Of a stretch of 64,000 nt of DNA, positions 61,359 to 64,000 are shown one piece after another. The first letter of the stretch is position 1; the number at the start of each line of letters is the position of its first letter. The notes below the pieces were generated by a model. That model made no database searches and was not told the origin of the DNA. It saw only the letters and a list, made by a program, of their open reading frames with translations. This DNA comes from Sisyra terminalis (lineage: Eukaryota; Arthropoda; Insecta; Neuroptera; Sisyridae), in contig OY292274.1 of the NCBI GenBank assembly GCA_958496175.1, positions 53,206,630 to 53,270,629 on the forward strand. The letters run 5' to 3'. The position numbers and the translations under genes are program-made.

Positions 61359-61960
61359 AAGGTACTACTTGCATTTAGTTCAATTTCATTCACAACCTTT
61401 ATTATAATTTTTTCCTATTTTATAATTTCGAACCAAATTTGGTTTCAAATTATTAAATATATGCTCCCCTTTATTCCCTTGTAAAATAGTTCCACAATTT
61501 TAATACAGTATTTCAATGAGGTATTAAAGGCGATGTAGCCTCTAAATTCAATTCTTTTAATTTGCTTTTTAAATCAATGCATTTCGTTAATTAGATAAAT
61601 GATTAAAATATTTATAATTAAAAAAATAGCTTCTAATCGATATTTTAATAAAATTTTAAACTATTGTTTTATAAAAAAAAAAATAACGCTTAGGAATTTG
61701 CTGTTTTATTATGTAATTTTGCACAGGAAATTGTGTGTGAAACTTTAATATCATTAGTAATTATAACCTGAACATTAGAATAATTAAAATAAACGCAAAT
61801 AAGGAACAGGAAAAAAATCATCCCCTTAAGTAAATATTTACTTTACTGTTCACGTAAGATATTTCTTAAAGATATTGTAAATGATTATGAATGTGGATAT
61901 ATGTTGTGTGAAGTCATTGTGTGTATATTTTGACCGTGTTACTTTTTCCTCTTCCGGTGT

Positions 61961-61968
61961 TATAAAAA
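61961..61968 (+). promoter_or_regulatory. TATA box of the small plus-strand gene
   Basis: TATAAAAA sits in a GC-rich island (CTTCCGGTGT before, CGGGGCGGCAGC after). A start near 61990-62000 would give a 5' UTR of about 75 nt. TTACGTCA just downstream (62008-62015) is a CRE/bZIP-type site. Confidence 0.6.
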
Positions 61969-62068
61969 CGGGGCGGCAGCAACAAGGCGATCTTTTCTTT
62001 GGACTTTTACGTCACATGTCTAACAACCACCAGCATTATGAATTACTGTAGATCTCCAATTGTTAAAA

Positions 62069-62194
62069 ATGAGCAAAAAAACTATTGTCGAAATGCCAAA
62101 TTTTGATTTCGAACAAGATTGCTACAATGGAAAGGAAAAGAGCATTATAATAAATGCAACTTCCAAAAGGCGTTTTATTGTTCAAGTTTTTAAT
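62069..62194 (+). CDS. Small lysine-rich protein, exon 1
   Basis: The open frame starts two codons earlier at TTG, but the ATG at 62069-62071 has AAA before it. This exon gives 42 codons, MSKKTIVEMPNFDFEQ... to RRFIVQVFN, then the donor AAT|GTAAAT in phase 0. An 11-codon upstream frame (62016-62051) and a second overlapping one from 62038 precede it, which could dampen translation or argue for another start. No signal peptide or membrane segment is seen. The function is unknown; it could be a nuclear or nucleolar basic protein. Confidence 0.55.
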
Positions 62195-62390
62195 GTAAAT
62201 TTATCATTGATTCCTTTTAAATTTGACTGTTATATTTCTTTTTATGCTGCCTTTTACAAAATCTAATTCTATGTTATTATTAAGCACATGTGACAAATGT
62301 AAACTAGAAAACTAATTCTATTCTCATTTTTTTTATAATCATCATATAATCCAATTTATAATAAATAAATCACAATATTTCTTTACACAG

Positions 62391-62483
62391 ACATTTGAAA
62401 ATTTGCCATGTCTAATCCTTGAAAAAGAAGTATCGAAAGATCATATTGTTACAAAACATATAAAGAAGCATAAAAAAACGTAG
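62391..62483 (+). CDS. Small lysine-rich protein, exon 2
   Basis: The strong acceptor TTTCTTTACACAG is followed in phase 0 by 30 codons (TFENLPCLILEKEVSKDHIV, then TKHIKKHKKT) and TAG. It joins exon 1 without a frame break for a 72-residue protein. The C-terminus is basic. An AATAAA at 62767-62772 could serve for polyadenylation. Confidence 0.55.
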   Translation, partial: TFENLPCLILEKEVSKDHIVTKHIKKHKKT

Positions 62484-62779
62484 TCTTTTGTTGAAAATTA
62501 GATGTATTACATGCTTTTGGGTAAGTTTTTGAATCGAATTTTTGAAGTTAATATCAAAAAAGACTTACAATGCTATTTTACTTTTTTACATCTATCGATT
62601 AGATAAGTATAATTTATGAATTACCTTATGGATTTATAAAATATCTTTGCAGTAGAAAAAAGTTACTTTAAAAACGAGAATATAAGACATATACAACAAT
62701 TTTATTTTTTATAGTTCATTAATTAATATTCCGATACAATACAATGGGGAACCTAAAACTATTCACAATAAATCGTCCG

Positions 62780-63060
62780 GAAATTTTTGAAATGTGATGC
62801 TACAATGATAGCATCCTTGAGGTGTTCCACCACGATCTGCTAACTATAGAAGATTGTCAAGCACCGGAAGGTGACGTACTTTAGTCATTTGATTCCAAAA
62901 GACAAATACACACTCTTCAAGACCATGGTTTCTCAGAAAAATCAGTAAAAGGAGAGTTACATGAAAGGCAATATTATCATTACCGAATGTCAAAAAATTT
63001 ACGACTGTTGAAGACCAATTTCATCTTCCCAAGAATTATGAACGTTGTAGGTAGATTATG
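62780..63060. other. Possible dead transposase fragment
   Basis: A broken frame includes YYHYRMSKNLRLLKTN, faintly like the FRMS start of Harbinger nucleases. The match is too short to assign. Confidence 0.2.
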
Positions 63061-63255
63061 AGCAAAATATTAAAAGATAATTCTTCAGTTATAGGTAACT
63101 AAATTATAACAAAAATTATTTATCTCCAAGTTTTAATTATTCTTTCTTCTTTTCGAAAAAAAGAAATTTTGGGTGCTTATATGAGACCCTTGAATCGATA
63201 ATGGAGAGTCAATAAAATTAGTTTAAAAAGAGCATAAGACGAGGAGGGTCTAAGA

Positions 63256-63747
63256 CAGGGGTCGTCAAAGCCGATATGGACCCCTTGAGGTTGATTTAAC
63301 ACGATTGGAACTAAAGGATCGATTGGAATCGAAGGAAAAACAGTTGTTTGTATGCAAATAACTTACCAAACCGCCAAATAATCAGATATGTATCTTTCAA
63401 TATTAAGATAGTTTTATATAATTATTTTTAAACAATGTATTTAAATAAAAACTTCAAATGGTCAAGGTGCCCGCACCAAAATAGATAAAGATTTGATTCG
63501 ATACTCATACCGAGCAAATTTTTGATATTTCTCGATTACGGATTTTTATAAACCCTAAACTCACTAAAGATCTTAGAAGTTATAAAGCGGCAGTAAACAA
63601 CAATTTAAAAAAATAAAAAAATTAAAATCATGAAATAAATATACAAACACATATCCCTTAATCAATTGAAAATTGCTTTTTGAGGGTTAATGGAGGATTT
63701 GAAAAATTATGTACGGGTGCATGATTAAAAAAGTTTGGTGACCCTAG
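63256..63747. mobile_element. hAT-like element with a nested SINE
   Basis: Ends CAGGGGTCGTCAAAG and GTTTGGTGACCCTAG are imperfect inverted repeats. The flanks GTCTAAGA and GTTAAAGA match at six of eight bases, an aged duplication. The diverged relative is at 27725-27943. Confidence 0.65.
63488..63612 (+). mobile_element. tRNA-derived SINE, copy 4 (5'-truncated)
   Basis: Plus orientation. A B-box-like GATTCGATACT is followed by TCTCGATTACGG, AACCCTAAACTCACTAAAG and AAGCGGCAGTAAACAACAA, the family body. The A box is missing. It lies inside the hAT-like element, so it inserted later. Confidence 0.68.
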
Positions 63748-64000
63748 GTTAAAGAATATGGTAAACTATGCCGTCTATTTTAAGAATCACTTATAATAAA
63801 CTGAAATATTTTTTATTTAAATGTATTGTAAATATTCCGTTTTAGCAAAAAAAAAAAAAATTCTACTATGTCTAGGTTGCATAAAAGGAAATCGTGCTGT
63901 TTACCTTCCCCTTCTTAGGATGTCAAATATCTTAATATTAAACAGATCTTCCCTTTCAAATACAATTTTGTGCAAAAGATAACAATGTATATATTCAATT

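Overview
The window looks like an AT-rich insect chromosome, probably from a holometabolous insect and possibly a beetle; the order is an inference. The evidence is one clear fork head (FoxA) coding sequence, split genes with GT-AG introns, tRNA-derived SINEs, and many short hAT, PIF/Harbinger and Tc1 elements. No prokaryotic feature is present.

Layout. Positions 875-2275 (minus strand) hold an uninterrupted fork head/FoxA reading frame, with its 3' UTR towards position 1 and a GC-richer 5'/promoter block at about 2276-3300. From about 3.3 to 48 kb I find no convincing protein-coding gene. This gene desert is AT-rich sequence carrying repeats and scattered unique GC-richer islands that look like cis-regulatory elements, such as an 18-bp palindrome of two NK-2-type sites at 26.7 kb and an EGR/ETS-rich block at 33.8 kb. 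Control of fork head would be a natural role for these islands, but that is inference.

From 48 to 59 kb the minus strand carries a split gene. Four exons (55467-55561, 50769-51080, 48354-48515, 47990-48191) join in frame across three introns. They encode the C-terminal 256 residues, or possibly nearly all, of a coiled-coil protein that I cannot name. A possible upstream exon lies at 59209-59394. At 61.9-62.5 kb on the plus strand, a TATA-box promoter leads into a two-exon gene for a 72-residue lysine-rich protein that I do not recognise.

Mobile DNA. One hAT-type MITE family has three full copies, each with a perfect 8-bp target duplication. Five other hAT-like elements are present, three of them with perfect 8-bp duplications. 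There is one Harbinger-type MITE with a TTA duplication, a deleted Tc1 element that still encodes a transposase tail, and a decayed LINE RNase H region. A tRNA-derived SINE family has four copies, plus one relative. The most unusual part is 13.3-18.1 kb, where repeats arranged as long inverted pairs carry seven hammerhead-ribozyme-like motifs. Three or four of these keep the catalytic core, and this resembles the ribozymes of Penelope-like retroelements.
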